Shown: positions 17,061 to 27,144, counted from the stretch's first letter. The stretch is 36,865 bases of DNA from Parvibaculum sp. (GCA_019635965.1 JAHBYK010000021.1:1-36865); one strand, 5' to 3'. Numbers and translations are program-made. The notes: a model not told the origin generated them from the letters alone.

Positions 17061-18284
17061 ATGAAACCGGATAGCGACATTCTGATCGTCGGCGGCGGGC
17101 TTTCGGGCCTGCCGCTTGCGCTTGCCTGCGCGCAAGGGGGCCTCAGCGTCACGGTCGCCGATGCGCTCGATCCCGCGACCGCGACGGATGCGAAATTCGA
17201 CGGCCGCGTGTCGGCCATCGCCTTTGCCTCCTGCCGGATGCTCGCGCAGCTCGGCGTGACGCAGCATCTCGAAGGCCAGATGCAGCCGATCAACGACATC
17301 ATGGTGTCGGATGGGCGTGTCCGCGAAGGCGCATCACCCTTTTTCCTTCATTTCGATCACAAGGAAATCGGCAATGAGCCGCTTGGGCATCTGATCGAGA
17401 ACCGGCATATGCGGATCGCGCTGCAAAAGGCGGTGGCGGCGGCGCCTCTGATCCGCCTCATCGCACCGCAAAGCGTGAAGCGCGTCGATTATGGCGCGCA
17501 GGCGGTCGCGACGCTCGGCAATGGCGAGACGGTTTCGGCGCGGCTCTGTTTCGCCGCCGACGGGCGCGGTTCGCCCGTGCGCGAGGCGGCAGGCATCAAG
17601 ACGGTCGGCTGGGATTACGGGCAGACCGGCATCGTCTGCACGGTCGAGCATGAAATTCCACATGAAGGCGTGGCGCAGGAATATTTCCTGCCAGGCGGGC
17701 CTTTCGCCATCCTGCCGATGGTCGGCAATCGTTCCTCGCTCGTCTGGACCGAAAAGACGGCGGATGCAAAGGCGATCCTCTCGCTCGGCGACGACGCCTT
17801 CGCGGAGGAGATGCGCGCGCGCTTCGGCGATTATCTCGGGGCTTGCGCGCCTGTGGGCCCGCGCTGGTCCTATCCGCTGACGCTGCAACTTGCGCGCGAC
17901 TATGTTCGGCCTCGCCTCGCGCTGATCGGCGATGCGGCGCATGGCATTCATCCGATCGCGGGGCAGGGGCTCAATCTCGGATTGCGCGATGTCGCGGCGG
18001 CGGCCGAAGTCGTGGTGGATGCGGCGCGTCTCGGTCTCGATATCGGCGCGCTCGATGTGCTGGAGCGGTATCAGCGCTGGCGGCGCTTCGACAATGTGGC
18101 GCTGTCGCTGCTCATGGACGGGCTCAACCGCCTGTTCTCGAACGATATCGCCCCTGTGCGCCTCGCGCGCGATCTGGGCCTCGGGCTCGTCAATCAGATC
18201 GGCCCGGCGCGCCGCTTCTTCATGCGCCATGCCGGCGGCGTGGTCGGCGATCTGCCGCGGCTTCTGCGCGGCGAGGCGGTGTGA
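17061..18284 (+). CDS. FAD-dependent UbiH/Coq6-family hydroxylase (ubiquinone biosynthesis)
   Basis: 407-aa flavoprotein monooxygenase of the type that hydroxylates the ubiquinone ring. The Rossmann GxGxxG is VGGGLSGLPLALACAQ near the start, the middle shows CFAADGRGSPVREAAG, and the family fingerprint GDAAHGIHPIAGQGLNLGLRDVA binds FAD ribityl/phosphate. The ATG at 17061 places the FAD motif close to the N-terminus as in the family; the frame is open to 17025. Its 3' end converges on the DUF971 gene, leaving 3 nt between stops. Which ring position (C1, C5 or C6) it hydroxylates cannot be told from sequence alone. Confidence 0.9.
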   Translation: MKPDSDILIVGGGLSGLPLALACAQGGLSVTVADALDPATATDAKFDGRVSAIAFASCRMLAQLGVTQHLEGQMQPINDIMVSDGRVREGASPFFLHFDHKEIGNEPLGHLIENRHMRIALQKAVAAAPLIRLIAPQSVKRVDYGAQAVATLGNGETVSARLCFAADGRGSPVREAAGIKTVGWDYGQTGIVCTVEHEIPHEGVAQEYFLPGGPFAILPMVGNRSSLVWTEKTADAKAILSLGDDAFAEEMRARFGDYLGACAPVGPRWSYPLTLQLARDYVRPRLALIGDAAHGIHPIAGQGLNLGLRDVAAAAEVVVDAARLGLDIGALDVLERYQRWRRFDNVALSLLMDGLNRLFSNDIAPVRLARDLGLGLVNQIGPARRFFMRHAGGVVGDLPRLLRGEAV

Positions 18285-18287
18285 GCC

Positions 18288-18650
18288 TCACTCTCGGCTC
18301 AGGCCCTGGCGCTCAAGCGCGGTGAGATAATCCGTCCAGAGCTTGTCGCTGTCGCGGCCGAGGCGGTAAAGCGTGTCCCAGGTATAAAGGCCGGTATCGT
18401 GGCCGTCGTCGAAGACGATGCGGACCGCGTAATTGCCGACGGGTTCGAGCGCGGCGATGGCGACATTGGCCTTGCCGGGAACCGTCTTCTTCTGCGAGGG
18501 CCCGTGTCCCTGAACTTCGGCCGACGGGCTTTCGACGCGCAGCAATTCGGCGGGCAGGCGGAAATGCGCGCCGTCCTCGAAGGTGACTTCGAGGATGCGT
18601 TCGGACTTCTTCAGCTTGAGGCCCGTTGGCCAGGGCCCGCTTTCGGTCAT
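18288..18650 (-). CDS. DUF971 / gamma-butyrobetaine hydroxylase-like N-terminal domain protein
   Basis: 120-aa single-domain protein. LEVTFEDGAHFRLPAELLRVESPSAEVQGH at the N-terminus and YAVRIVFDDGHDTGLYTWDTLYRLG in the centre are the DUF971 hallmarks. The domain is found alone in many bacteria, often near iron-sulfur or Mrp genes, and its function is not established. It is last in a tight minus-strand operon, 6 nt after the Trm112-like gene. Confidence 0.9.
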   Translation of the reverse strand: MTESGPWPTGLKLKKSERILEVTFEDGAHFRLPAELLRVESPSAEVQGHGPSQKKTVPGKANVAIAALEPVGNYAVRIVFDDGHDTGLYTWDTLYRLGRDSDKLWTDYLTALERQGLSRE

Positions 18651-18656
18651 TCCGCG

Positions 18657-18875
18657 TCACTCATCGTCGAGCGAGCGTGCCTCATCCGTCAGCATGATCG
18701 GAATGCCGTCGCGGATCGGAAAGGCAAGGCGGGCCTTGTCGGAAATCAGCTCCTGTCTCTCGCGGTCATAGCGCAGCACCGACTTCGTCACCGGGCAGAC
18801 GAGAATTTCGAGAAGCTTCGGGTCCACTTCCATTTTCGGCGCAGCCGCGCCTTCCTGTGTATTCGCCTCAGTCAT
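18657..18875 (-). CDS. Trm112 family protein (YcaR-like)
   Basis: 72-aa small protein. [43 protein letters not shown] is the Trm112/UPF0434 fold. Only one of the usual zinc cysteines is kept (C27), as in many bacterial members. GGAAG precedes the ATG at 18875. In other organisms Trm112 proteins activate methyltransferases; no specific partner is shown here. The gene sits between the Lon-N gene (14 nt away) and DUF971 (6 nt away). Confidence 0.9.
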   Translation of the reverse strand: MTEANTQEGAAAPKMEVDPKLLEILVCPVTKSVLRYDRERQELISDKARLAFPIRDGIPIMLTDEARSLDDE

Positions 18876-18889
18876 TCGTTTCTTCCGTT

Positions 18890-19573
18890 CTATTGAACCG
18901 TCGCGTCGCCGGGCGAAATTTCGCGCAGCGCCTTTTCGGTGAGGGCGATCAGCATCTGGTTGCGGTCCTCGAGCGTCTTCGCCTCGAGCAGCGCCTGCTT
19001 TTCGCGCGGCCCATAGGGGCTGATCGTGCAGAGCGAGTTCACCAGCGTTTCGTTCGAAGAGAGGCGGATCGCGCGCCAGTCGGCCTGAAGCCCATGCGTA
19101 TCGAGGTATTCCTTCAGGATTTCGAGAAGCCGCTCGCGGCTCACCTCTGCCTGTCCTTCCCCGGGGACGAGATCGCCGGCAAATTCGTCCCAGTCCGCAT
19201 TGACCTGCCGGTAGGGCGTGAGAGCGGCAAGCTCGCTCCTGATGCGGAAGCGCATGATGCCGGTGAGCGTGATGACGAGGCGGCCATCGCCCGTCTCCGC
19301 CCATGAGGTGATGCGGCCTGCGCAGCCAACGGCGCAGAGCGGCGGCTTCTCGCCCGGCATCTGCGAGGCGAGAATGGCGGCCTCGCCATCGGGCTGCACC
19401 ATGCCGATGATGCGGTCGCCGCGCATCGCGTCGTCCACCATTTTCAGGTAACGCGGCTCGAAGATGTTGAGCGGCAACTGCCCGCGCGGCAGCAATATCG
19501 CGCCGGCAAGCGGAAACACGGGGATCACCCCCGGCAGGTCGCCCGTGCTGCGATATTGATCCGTGAGCCCCAT
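18890..19573 (-). CDS. Lon N-terminal (LAN/PUA-like) domain protein
   Basis: 227-aa protein with only the substrate-binding domain of Lon protease: [34 protein letters not shown] at the start, and an alpha-helical region after about residue 120. There is no AAA or protease domain, so it is not a truncated Lon. Such stand-alone proteins sit beside cnoX/ybbN in many alphaproteobacteria; a role in protein quality control is suspected. It starts 8 nt after the cnoX stop. Confidence 0.9.
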   Translation of the reverse strand: MGLTDQYRSTGDLPGVIPVFPLAGAILLPRGQLPLNIFEPRYLKMVDDAMRGDRIIGMVQPDGEAAILASQMPGEKPPLCAVGCAGRITSWAETGDGRLVITLTGIMRFRIRSELAALTPYRQVNADWDEFAGDLVPGEGQAEVSRERLLEILKEYLDTHGLQADWRAIRLSSNETLVNSLCTISPYGPREKQALLEAKTLEDRNQMLIALTEKALREISPGDATVQ

Positions 19574-19581
19574 ATTCCGGC

Positions 19582-20502
19582 CTAGCTGAAAAGGATTGAG
19601 GAGAGGCGCCGCCGGCCGCTCAGCGTGATCTCGTCCTTCGGGCCATAGGCGTCGAAGAACTCGACAAGCTGCTTGCGGGCGGCCTGGTCGTTCCAGTTGC
19701 GGTCATATTCGATGCTGGTGAGAAGCTGGTCGACGGCGCCCTCGCGGTCGCCGCGCGCATTGAGCGCGAGCGCAAGGTCGAAGCGCGCCTGATGATCCTT
19801 CGGATTTGCTTCCACCTTTGCCCGGAGCTCCGCGATGTCGCCGAGGCTTTCCGCCTTTTCGGCAAGCGAGAGGGCCGCCTGCGCGGCGGAAATTTCCGCA
19901 TCGCCCCGCGCATCCGGGCGCACCAGCGCCAGCGTCTGCCGCGCGCGGTCGAAATCGCCCGCGGCGATGTAGCAGCGCGCAAGTCCCGCGACCGCGGCGG
20001 GGTTGCCGGGTTCTTCCTGAGCGGCCTGCGCAAAAGCCTGCGCCGCGCGCGACAGGTCGCCCGCCTCGAAGGCCTCGCGCCCGATCTCGATCAGCTCCTC
20101 GGCGGGCGAGGGGCCTGTCTCGCCGGCAAGCCGGGCGATGAAGGCCTTGACCTGGCTTTCCGGGATCGCCCCCATGAAGCCATCCACCGGCTGGCCATTG
20201 CGGAAGGCATAGACGGCAGGGATCGACTGGATGCGAAGCTGCTGGGCGACCTCGGGCTCCTCGTCGATATTCATCTTCACGAGCTTCACGGCGCCGCGCG
20301 CGGCCCGGACCGCATTTTCGAGAACCGGGGTGAGCTGCTTGCAGGGCCCGCACCAGGGCGCCCAGAAATCGACCAGCACGGGAACATGGCGCGAGGCTTC
20401 GATCACGTCCTTGCCGAAATTGCGCGTCGTCGTATCGACAATGAGATTGTCCGCGCCTGCTGCGGCGCCCTGTCCGATCATCGGTTCCATCTGCCGTTCC
20501 AT
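19582..20502 (-). CDS. cnoX: Thioredoxin-like co-chaperone CnoX (YbbN)
   Basis: 306-aa protein with an N-terminal thioredoxin domain (about 15-120) followed by a helical TPR region. The redox motif WCGPCK is intact, so unlike E. coli CnoX, whose site is degenerate, this one could be an active thiol oxidoreductase. TPR-like helices appear in the [22 protein letters not shown] and [24 protein letters not shown] repeats. In the family it guards aggregation-prone clients and hands them to GroEL or DnaK. The first ATG (20502) is used; other in-frame ATGs at 20490 and 20481 are possible. It heads the operon with Lon-N, Trm112 and DUF971. Confidence 0.93.
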   Translation of the reverse strand: MERQMEPMIGQGAAAGADNLIVDTTTRNFGKDVIEASRHVPVLVDFWAPWCGPCKQLTPVLENAVRAARGAVKLVKMNIDEEPEVAQQLRIQSIPAVYAFRNGQPVDGFMGAIPESQVKAFIARLAGETGPSPAEELIEIGREAFEAGDLSRAAQAFAQAAQEEPGNPAAVAGLARCYIAAGDFDRARQTLALVRPDARGDAEISAAQAALSLAEKAESLGDIAELRAKVEANPKDHQARFDLALALNARGDREGAVDQLLTSIEYDRNWNDQAARKQLVEFFDAYGPKDEITLSGRRRLSSILFS

Positions 20503-20617
20503 TCTGCCTTGCCGGTGCTGGCCGGTCTTGCTGCCGCCTCGCCCTCAATAAAGATGGAGTGGCGCGCTTGCGAAACAATGGTTTAGCGGGCGGCTCGTAA
20601 GGGTGCAAGGAAGCGCG

Positions 20618-21154
20618 TCAGGCCGCCGCTGCCGCCGCCTCAAGGTCGAGGATCAGCGGGTCATGGCCGGTTTCCTTCAGGAATCTCAGGAAATCCGCGC
20701 GGGAGAGCGCCGTCGTCGCTGTGTTTTCGAGCGGGTGGTAGTTGAGCCGCTCATGGCCGAGCATGGGCGCATCGAGTACCGCCGTCACGCGATGCTCGCG
20801 GTCATTGACGAGCGCGAACGGCGTCACCGAGCCGGGGCGGACGCCCAGCACTTCCCACATCAGTTCCGCATTGCCGAAGGAAAGCCTCGCCGAGCCGATG
20901 GGCTTTGAGAGGCTGTTGAGCTTCAGGCCGCGATGTTCCTCCGTAACGATCAGGAATAGGCGGCCCTTCTTGTCCTTGAGAAAAAGGTTTTTGCAAAAGG
21001 CGCCTTCGCGCTCGCGGGCCGTCCAGGAGGCGCGGTGGGCCTGCGCTTCCTCCACGGTATGGAGGGGCGGGTGCTCGCGGGTTTCATGGGGGATGCCCTT
21101 TTCCTCAAGCCAGGCAAGGAACTGGGCCCTGGTCGTCAGTTTCGCTGCGCTCAT
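20618..21154 (-). CDS. Prolyl-tRNA editing protein ProX / YbaK-EbsC family
   Basis: 178-aa trans-editing protein that removes mischarged amino acids (typically Ala) from tRNA-Pro. The YbaK fold is seen in KNLFLKDKKGRLFLIVTEE with the conserved Lys, in KPIGSARLSFGNAELMWEVLGVRPGSVTPFAL, and in the YHPLENTATT strand. The ATG at 21154 fits the family start; the frame is open to 21223. It is separated from cnoX by 115 nt and may have its own promoter. Confidence 0.92.
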   Translation of the reverse strand: MSAAKLTTRAQFLAWLEEKGIPHETREHPPLHTVEEAQAHRASWTAREREGAFCKNLFLKDKKGRLFLIVTEEHRGLKLNSLSKPIGSARLSFGNAELMWEVLGVRPGSVTPFALVNDREHRVTAVLDAPMLGHERLNYHPLENTATTALSRADFLRFLKETGHDPLILDLEAAAAAA

Positions 21155-21300
21155 GCCCCTTGATTGGCATGGCCCGGGGCCGCCCGCAAGGGCACGCAAA
21201 TCCTTGCAATTCCGCTCTTGCAAAGGCTCAAACGATGGGTCATAACACCGCCCTCACAGCCGGTTGGCGCCTTTCGGGGTTTCCAGCGGCTGACCTGGAT

Positions 21301-21375
21301 GCGGGCGTAGCTCAGGGGTAGAGCACAACCTTGCCAAGGTTGGGGTCGTGAGTTCGAATCTCATCGCCCGCTCCA
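21301..21375 (+). tRNA. tRNA-Gly (anticodon GCC)
   Basis: Complete cloverleaf: acceptor GCGGGCG with CGCCCGC, D-arm GCTC/GAGC, anticodon stem CAACC/GGTTG with loop TTGCCAA, T-arm GTGAG/CTCAT with loop TTCGAAT, discriminator T and an encoded CCA. It reads glycine GGC/GGU codons. A terminator follows at once. Confidence 0.98.
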
Positions 21376-21381
21376 ATTTGC

Positions 21382-21408
21382 AAAGCCGCCTTATGGGCGG
21401 CTTTTTCT
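21382..21408 (+). terminator. Rho-independent terminator after tRNA-Gly
   Basis: AAAGCCGCC and GGCGGCTTT pair across a 5-nt loop, followed by TTCTTTTT. It ends the single tRNA transcript 7 nt after the CCA. Confidence 0.88.
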
Positions 21409-21439
21409 TTTTCGCCGGTTTTCTTGAGCGAGGTTTCCG

Positions 21440-21937
21440 ATGCTTTCCGGTTCCGCCGCCTGTCCCTGCCGCTCGGGTCTCGAATTCGGCCAATGCTGCG
21501 AGCCCTATCTCAAGGGCGACAAGCTGCCGCCGACGCCGGAAGCCCTGATGCGCTCGCGCTATTCGGCCTTCGCGACCGGCAACATTCCCTATCTCGAGGA
21601 AACGCTGCTGCCGGGCACGCGCGACGATTTCGACGCCAAGGGCGCGGCCGACTGGGCGGCGGCCAGCGAATGGACCGGGCTTGAAATCCGTCACACGGAG
21701 GGCGGCGGGCCGGCCGACAATGAGGGCGTCGTCGAGTTCGTTGCGCATTACCGCCAGGCGGGCGACGAGCGCGTCCATCACGAGACCTCGACCTTCAGGC
21801 GGCAGGACGGGCGCTGGTGGTATGTGGACGGCATCATGGGTGTGCGGCCGCGCCGCGCGGAAAAGATCGGCCGCAACGATCCCTGCTCCTGCGGCTCGGG
21901 AAAGAAATACAAGAAGTGCTGCGGCGCTGCCGCGTGA
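21440..21937 (+). CDS. YchJ-like protein with two SEC-C zinc motifs
   Basis: 165-aa protein of the YchJ/UPF0225 family. An N-terminal zinc-binding motif ([13 protein letters not shown], residues 8-20) and a C-terminal SEC-C motif ([13 protein letters not shown]) flank a NTF2-like domain starting at [21 protein letters not shown]. The C-terminal motif resembles the SecB/ribosome-binding tail of SecA. No activity is established. It lies between the tRNA and the transporter pair on the same strand, and about 95 nt separate it from the first transporter. Confidence 0.93.
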   Translation: MLSGSAACPCRSGLEFGQCCEPYLKGDKLPPTPEALMRSRYSAFATGNIPYLEETLLPGTRDDFDAKGAADWAAASEWTGLEIRHTEGGGPADNEGVVEFVAHYRQAGDERVHHETSTFRRQDGRWWYVDGIMGVRPRRAEKIGRNDPCSCGSGKKYKKCCGAAA

Positions 21938-22032
21938 CGCGCTTTCGGGTCTTTCCCTGAACGGCCCTTTCATGCTCCACTTCGCGCCGCCGTTGCGTCA
22001 GGGTAGCGGCGCGTAGCAGGAGGACGATCGGA

Positions 22033-23505
22033 GTGGATGCCGTCGACAAGGGGCCGGGCGACGAGCCTGTCCGCGTTCAGGTGCCGGGACAGGCAAGTGC
22101 GCAACTGATTTCCGCTTCGGGTGGCGAGGCCGCAGACGGCAAGGGCCAGTGGAGCTGGGCGCTGTTCGAATGGGCGCGCAATCCCTATGTCATCCTCATC
22201 ACCATCTATATCTTCTCGCCCTATTTCTCGAGCACGGTGGTGGGCGATCCGGTTCGCGGTCAGGCGATCTGGGGAAACATCAACGGCATTGCCGGTTTCT
22301 TCATTGCCGCGCTCGGACCGATCCTCGGCGCGATCGCCGATACGGGCGGCAAGCGCAAACCCTGGATCGTTTTCTTCATCGCCATCATGGTGCCTGCCAT
22401 GTATGCGCTCTGGTGGGCGATGCCGGGCGAGGCGGGGCTTTCCATTCTCTCCATCGCGGCGCTCATCGTGCTGATCGCGGTTGCCTTCGAATTCTCCGCC
22501 GTGTTCCACAATTCGATGCTGCCCGCCGTCGCGCCGCATGAACGGATCGGCTTTCTGTCGGGCCTCGGGCTCGCGCTCGGCAATGCCGGCGCGCTTCTCA
22601 TTCTCTGCTTCATGCTCTGGGCCTTCATGCTGCCGGGCAATGTGGACTGGAGTTTCGTCCCCGCTGAGCCCCTGTTCGGCATCGACGCATCGGCGCATGA
22701 GAACAGCCGCATCTCCGGTCCCATCGTCGCCGTCTGGCTGCTTCTCTTTTCGCTGCCGCTCCTTTTGTGGACGCCGGACGTGAAGGGCACCAATGTGCCG
22801 GTCAGGAAAGCGATCGCGCGCGGTATCGGCAATGTCATCGGCACGGTACGCAAGCTCCGCCACTACAAGAACATCGCGATCTATCTCGGCGCGCGCATGT
22901 TCTACAATGACGGCAAGACGGCGGTGCTCGTCTTTGGCGGCGTCTACGCCGTGGGCGTTTTCGGCTGGGGGCCGCTCACGCTCACGATCTATGGCATCGT
23001 GCTCTCGATCTTTGCGGTGGCGGGCGGCTTTTTCGGCGGCTGGCTCGACGACAGGTTCGGCTCGAAGCGCGCGATCCTCGTCTCGATCGGCGGCACCTGC
23101 GTCGGGCTCGTCCTTGCCATTTCGATCACGCCGAACGAGCTTTTCTTCCTGCCATATGACGCGGCGGCGGCAGGGCCGATCTGGGATCTGCCCTTCTTCG
23201 CAACGCTGCCCGAACTCATGTATCTGATCGTCGTCATTATCGTCGCGATCTGCATCACGGCGGCATACGCAAATAGCCGTACCATGCTCGCGCGCATCGC
23301 GCCCGTTTCCAAGATGTCGGAATTTTTCGGCATCTATGCCCTGTCCGGCACGGCGACCGCCTTTCTCGGGCCGCTTCTCGTCGGCGCGATGACGCATTTC
23401 TTCCAGAGCCAGCGCATCGGCTTCGCCTCGATCCTCATCCTTCTCGGGATCGGTCTTGCGGGCATGTTGTTCGTGCGCGAGGAAAGGGCGGAGGCGGTCG
23501 ATTGA
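22033..23505 (+). CDS. MFS transporter, UMF1/Atg22-like family (first of a tandem pair)
   Basis: 490-aa integral membrane protein with about 12 helices. The N-terminal FEWARNPYVILITIYIFSPYF and the loop GAIADTGGKRKPWIVFF are hallmarks of the UMF1 (unknown major facilitator) branch related to yeast Atg22 amino-acid effluxer. A second cytoplasmic GGWLDDRFGSKRA loop is also typical. It starts at GTG 22033 with AGGAGG about 9 nt upstream. Its stop overlaps the TTG start of the second transporter. Substrate unknown. Confidence 0.88.
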   Translation: MDAVDKGPGDEPVRVQVPGQASAQLISASGGEAADGKGQWSWALFEWARNPYVILITIYIFSPYFSSTVVGDPVRGQAIWGNINGIAGFFIAALGPILGAIADTGGKRKPWIVFFIAIMVPAMYALWWAMPGEAGLSILSIAALIVLIAVAFEFSAVFHNSMLPAVAPHERIGFLSGLGLALGNAGALLILCFMLWAFMLPGNVDWSFVPAEPLFGIDASAHENSRISGPIVAVWLLLFSLPLLLWTPDVKGTNVPVRKAIARGIGNVIGTVRKLRHYKNIAIYLGARMFYNDGKTAVLVFGGVYAVGVFGWGPLTLTIYGIVLSIFAVAGGFFGGWLDDRFGSKRAILVSIGGTCVGLVLAISITPNELFFLPYDAAAAGPIWDLPFFATLPELMYLIVVIIVAICITAAYANSRTMLARIAPVSKMSEFFGIYALSGTATAFLGPLLVGAMTHFFQSQRIGFASILILLGIGLAGMLFVREERAEAVD

Positions 23506-24926
23506 ACGCAGTGATCGAGGGTGCGGTGCCGGAGCTTGCGCCGCCGCATGATACGGGCGGCAAGGAGCCTGCTTCCAACATCGCGCAGGGCGCATGGGTT
23601 CTCTATGAATGGGCGAACCAGACCTATTTCTCGCTCATCACCATTTTTCTCTTTCCACCCTTCTTCACGCAGGTGCTGGCCGCCAATCCGGTCGAGGGGC
23701 AGGCGCAATGGGGCTATGTGCAGGCAGCCGCCGGCATTTCCATCGCGCTTCTGAGCCCGCTTCTCGGCGCGATGGCGGATGCGGCGGGGCCGCGAAAGCC
23801 CTGGATCGTCGTCACCACGCTCATCTGCGCGGCGGGCTGCTTCGCGCTCTGGTTTGCGGTGCCGGGCTCGCCGCTGCTGCCCGTGATGATCGCGCTTGTC
23901 GTTGCCGCCATCGGCATGGAATTCACGATCATCTTCGCCAATGCCATGCTGCCGACCATCGCGTCCGACCGGCGGATCGGGCTTCTGTCCGGCATCGGCA
24001 TCGGTGTCGGTCAGCTCGCCGCCATCGTTGCGCTCGTGCTCGTCCTGATCCTGCTGCAACTGCCGGGCGAGGTGGAGGCACCGTTCATTCCGTCCGAGCC
24101 GATCTTCGGATTGTCGAAAGAAGCGCATGAAACCGACCGCATCATCGGGCCAATCTCGGGCCTCTGGTTCCTCGTTTTCATGCTGCCCTTGCTCATCCTC
24201 GTGCCCGACCAGAAGAGCCGCGGTATCAGCCGTTCGGAGGCCGCGCGGCAGGGCCTGCATCGCCTCGCCGCAACGCTGCGCTCTGTCCGCCATTTCCGCA
24301 ATGTCGGGCTCTATCTCTTTTCGCGCATGCTGTTCTATGACGGCATGACGGCGATCTTCGTGTTCGGGGGGATTCTCGCGGCCGGCATTTTCGGCTGGGG
24401 CGCGATGGAGATGGCGGTCTACGGCATCTGGGTGACGCTGTTTGCCGCCTTCGGCGCTTTTGTGGGCGGCTGGGTCGATCTGAAAATCGGCTCGAAGCGG
24501 ACGCTGGTCTGGTCGCTCATCGGCGTGATCGCGACGTTCCTGCTGCTGCTTTCCTTCGACCGCGACCGTATTTTCTACGTCATCAATGTGCCGGTTGCAG
24601 CGGATGCCGGTGCCTTCACGACCCTGCCGCAGCAGCTTTTCCTTCTGACGGTCGGGCTGTTCGGCCTTGCGGTGGGACCCGTTATCGCCTCAAGCCGCAC
24701 CATGATGGCGCGCATCAGCCCGCGCGAAATGATGACGGAGTTCTTCGGCCTCTTCGCGCTGGTCGGCAAGGCGACGGCCTGGGTCGCGCCGCTCTTCATC
24801 GGCATCGTGACCACGATGACGCAGAACCAGCGTTACGGGCTGATGGTCGTGGTGCCGCTCATCCTTGCCGGGCTGATCGGCCTTCTCTTCGTGAAGGAAG
24901 AGCGCGCCAGCGCCGTCGTGCATTGA
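23502..24926 (+). CDS. MFS transporter, UMF1/Atg22-like family (second of a tandem pair)
   Basis: 474-aa membrane protein, clearly paralogous to the one before it ([46 protein letters not shown]). The start is TTG at 23502 inside the upstream stop codon (ATTGA), with GGAGG 7 nt before it, indicating translational coupling; a GTG at 23511 is the only close alternative. The two may act as a heteromeric or tandem transporter, or be a simple duplication. It converges on purH with 18 nt between stops. Confidence 0.88.
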   Translation: MNAVIEGAVPELAPPHDTGGKEPASNIAQGAWVLYEWANQTYFSLITIFLFPPFFTQVLAANPVEGQAQWGYVQAAAGISIALLSPLLGAMADAAGPRKPWIVVTTLICAAGCFALWFAVPGSPLLPVMIALVVAAIGMEFTIIFANAMLPTIASDRRIGLLSGIGIGVGQLAAIVALVLVLILLQLPGEVEAPFIPSEPIFGLSKEAHETDRIIGPISGLWFLVFMLPLLILVPDQKSRGISRSEAARQGLHRLAATLRSVRHFRNVGLYLFSRMLFYDGMTAIFVFGGILAAGIFGWGAMEMAVYGIWVTLFAAFGAFVGGWVDLKIGSKRTLVWSLIGVIATFLLLLSFDRDRIFYVINVPVAADAGAFTTLPQQLFLLTVGLFGLAVGPVIASSRTMMARISPREMMTEFFGLFALVGKATAWVAPLFIGIVTTMTQNQRYGLMVVVPLILAGLIGLLFVKEERASAVVH

Positions 24927-24936
24927 CGGCGCCGGT

Positions 24937-24957
24937 CTTCCGCCTCAGTGGCGGAAG
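24937..24957. terminator. Hairpin between convergent UMF1 and purH genes
   Basis: CTTCCGCC and GGCGGAAG pair perfectly over a 5-nt loop, and the purH stop codon is in the loop. No T-run follows on either strand, so it may act as a transcription barrier rather than a canonical terminator. Confidence 0.4.
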
Positions 24958-26558
24958 TGGCGCATCCCCGTCATCACCATCGCAAGACCCTTTTCATCCG
25001 CCGCCGCGATCACTTCGTCGTCGCGCACGGAGCCGCCGGGCTGGATGACGGCGGTTGCGCCCGCTTCCGCCGCCGAGAGAAGGCCGTCGGCAAAGGGGAA
25101 GAAGGCATCCGATGCGACGACCGAGCCGACGGTTGCGGGCGTCCTTTCGCCCGCCGCCTGCGCCGCATCCTCTGCCTTGCGGGCGGCGATGCGGGCCGAA
25201 TCAACGCGGCTCATCTGGCCGGCGCCGATACCGACCGTCGCGCCGTTCTTCACATAGATGATCGCGTTCGACTTCACATGTTTGCAGACGCGGAAGGCGA
25301 ATTTGAGATCGGCCATTTCCTGTGCGGTGGGCGCGCGTTTCGTCACCACCTTCAGGTCGAGATCGTCGATGCGGCCATTGTCGCGCGACTGGACGAGCAT
25401 GCCGCCCGCCACCGCCTTGAAGTTGAGGCCCGGCGCGCCCGCATCCGGCAGGCCGCCTGTGACGAGGAGGCGGAGGTTCTTCTTCGCGCCGATGATGCGG
25501 CGTGCGTCTTCATCGGCATCGGGCGCGATGATGACTTCGGTGAAGATGCGGGCGATCTCCTCCGCCGTCTCACCGTCGAGCGTCATGTTCGCGGCGATGA
25601 TGCCGCCAAAGGCCGAAACGGGATCGCAGGCGAGCGCCTTCCTGTAGGCATCGGCAAGCGTTGCGCCGGTTGCCACACCGCAGGGGTTCGCATGTTTGAT
25701 GATGGCGATGGCGGGCGCGATCTTCGGATCGAATTCGCCGACGAGTTCGAAGGCCGCGTCCGTGTCGTTGATGTTGTTGTAGGAAAGTTCCTTGCCCTGA
25801 AGCTGTACGGCATTGGCGACGCCGGGGCGGTTCTCGCCCGAAACATAGAAGCTCGCGATCTGGTGCGGGTTCTCGCCATAGCGCAGCGTCTGCTTCAGCG
25901 TGCCGCCAAAGGCGCGGTAGGTGGGCGCCGTCTCGCCGATCGCATCCGCCATCCAGTTCGAAATGGCCGCGTCATAGGCAGCCGTGCGCGCATAGGCCTT
26001 CTGGGCGAGCCGCGTGCGCAGCGCGAGCGAAGTGCCGGACTTGCCGCGGATTTCGGAAAGCACCGCATCGTAATCCGCCGCATCGACGACGACAGCGACA
26101 TAGGCATGGTTCTTCGCCGCGGCGCGGATCATGGCCGGGCCGCCAATGTCGATATTCTCGATGCAATCATCATAGGTGCCGCCCTTCGCCACCGTTTCCT
26201 CGAAGGGGTAGAGATTGACGACGAGAAGGTCGATGCCGCCGATCCCGTGTTCCTTCATCGCGGCGGCGTGTGCGGCATCGTCGCGGATCGCCAGCAGCCC
26301 GCCATGCACTTTCGGATGCAGCGTCTTCACGCGGCCATCCATCATTTCGGGAAAGCCCGTCAGGTCCGACACATCCTTCACCGGCAGCGCGGCATCCTTG
26401 ATCGCCTTTGCCGTGCCGCCGGTCGAGATGAGTTCGACGCCCGCCTCGTGCAATGCGCGGGCGAATTCGGCAAGGCCCGTCTTGTCGGAGACGGAGAGAA
26501 GGGCACGGCGGACGCGCTGGATGTCGGCGGCCTGGGGATGGGCTTTGGCGGTGGGCAT
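24945..26558 (-). CDS. purH: Bifunctional phosphoribosylaminoimidazolecarboxamide formyltransferase / IMP cyclohydrolase
   Basis: Catalyses the last two steps of IMP synthesis. In 537 aa it has the N-terminal MGS-type IMP cyclohydrolase domain ([45 protein letters not shown]) and the C-terminal AICAR transformylase domain with the Lys-His catalytic motif in [12 protein letters not shown]. The C-terminus GMRHFRH is the family's standard end, so the gene is complete. The ATG at 26558 has GGAG 7 nt upstream; the open frame reaches 26654 but the extra N-terminus is low-complexity. Confidence 0.97.
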   Translation of the reverse strand: MPTAKAHPQAADIQRVRRALLSVSDKTGLAEFARALHEAGVELISTGGTAKAIKDAALPVKDVSDLTGFPEMMDGRVKTLHPKVHGGLLAIRDDAAHAAAMKEHGIGGIDLLVVNLYPFEETVAKGGTYDDCIENIDIGGPAMIRAAAKNHAYVAVVVDAADYDAVLSEIRGKSGTSLALRTRLAQKAYARTAAYDAAISNWMADAIGETAPTYRAFGGTLKQTLRYGENPHQIASFYVSGENRPGVANAVQLQGKELSYNNINDTDAAFELVGEFDPKIAPAIAIIKHANPCGVATGATLADAYRKALACDPVSAFGGIIAANMTLDGETAEEIARIFTEVIIAPDADEDARRIIGAKKNLRLLVTGGLPDAGAPGLNFKAVAGGMLVQSRDNGRIDDLDLKVVTKRAPTAQEMADLKFAFRVCKHVKSNAIIYVKNGATVGIGAGQMSRVDSARIAARKAEDAAQAAGERTPATVGSVVASDAFFPFADGLLSAAEAGATAVIQPGGSVRDDEVIAAADEKGLAMVMTGMRHFRH

Positions 26559-26738
26559 TTCGGGACTCCGGTGGGGCGGAAGAATGGCCGGGGCAATAGC
26601 ATGAAGCGGCGAGGGGGCCAAGGCGGCAGGGCGCTGCATGGCGACCGGCCCCATCCGCCTTACCCCGCGGGTAATCGAAAGCCCGGCGCCGGGCCGCTAG
26701 GCTCCCCGCCAAGGTCCTGAAAATGCGAGGAGAATCCC

Positions 26739-27143
26739 ATGAACCCCATGCCCGATATTTCCGGTCTGCCCTTTGCCGGCCTGCTCGGCATCGAAATTCG
26801 GGAAGCCACGCCAGACCGCGTGGTAGCGGCGATGGGCGTGCGGAAGGAACTCTGCACCGTGCCGGACATCCTGCATGGCGGGGCGATCATGTCCTTCGCC
26901 GATACGGTGGGAGCGGTTGCGACCGTGCTCAACCTGAAGGACGGGGCTGTTACCACGACGGTCGAGAGCAAGACGAATTTCCTCGCGCCCGTGCCCATCG
27001 GCGATACGGCGATCGCGGTCTGCGAGCCCTTTCACCGGGGCGGGCGGCTGATGGTCTGGCAGACGCGGATCACGCGCGGCGACGGGCGGCTCTGCGCCGT
27101 CGTCACGCAAAGCCAGATGGTGCTGGAGCCGAAGAAGGGATAG
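26739..27143 (+). CDS. PaaI-like hotdog-fold thioesterase
   Basis: 134-aa acyl-CoA thioesterase. The hotdog motif HGGAIMSFADTVGA carries the catalytic region, followed by VESKTNFLAPVPIGD. GAGGAGA precedes the ATG by 6 nt. It is a single plus-strand gene set between purH and the heparinase-like gene (stops 1 nt apart with the latter). Substrate, aromatic or aliphatic acyl-CoA, is not evident. Confidence 0.9.
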   Translation: MNPMPDISGLPFAGLLGIEIREATPDRVVAAMGVRKELCTVPDILHGGAIMSFADTVGAVATVLNLKDGAVTTTVESKTNFLAPVPIGDTAIAVCEPFHRGGRLMVWQTRITRGDGRLCAVVTQSQMVLEPKKG

Positions 27144-27144
27144 C

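Noticed and set aside
21970..23595. 541-codon minus-strand open frame opposite the first UMF1 transporter
   Set aside because: Full of His/Asp/Arg runs, as expected for the reverse of a membrane protein; no start signal.
24948..26720. 590-codon plus-strand open frame opposite purH
   Set aside because: Antisense to a gene with full PurH motifs; composition typical of a GC-bias shadow.
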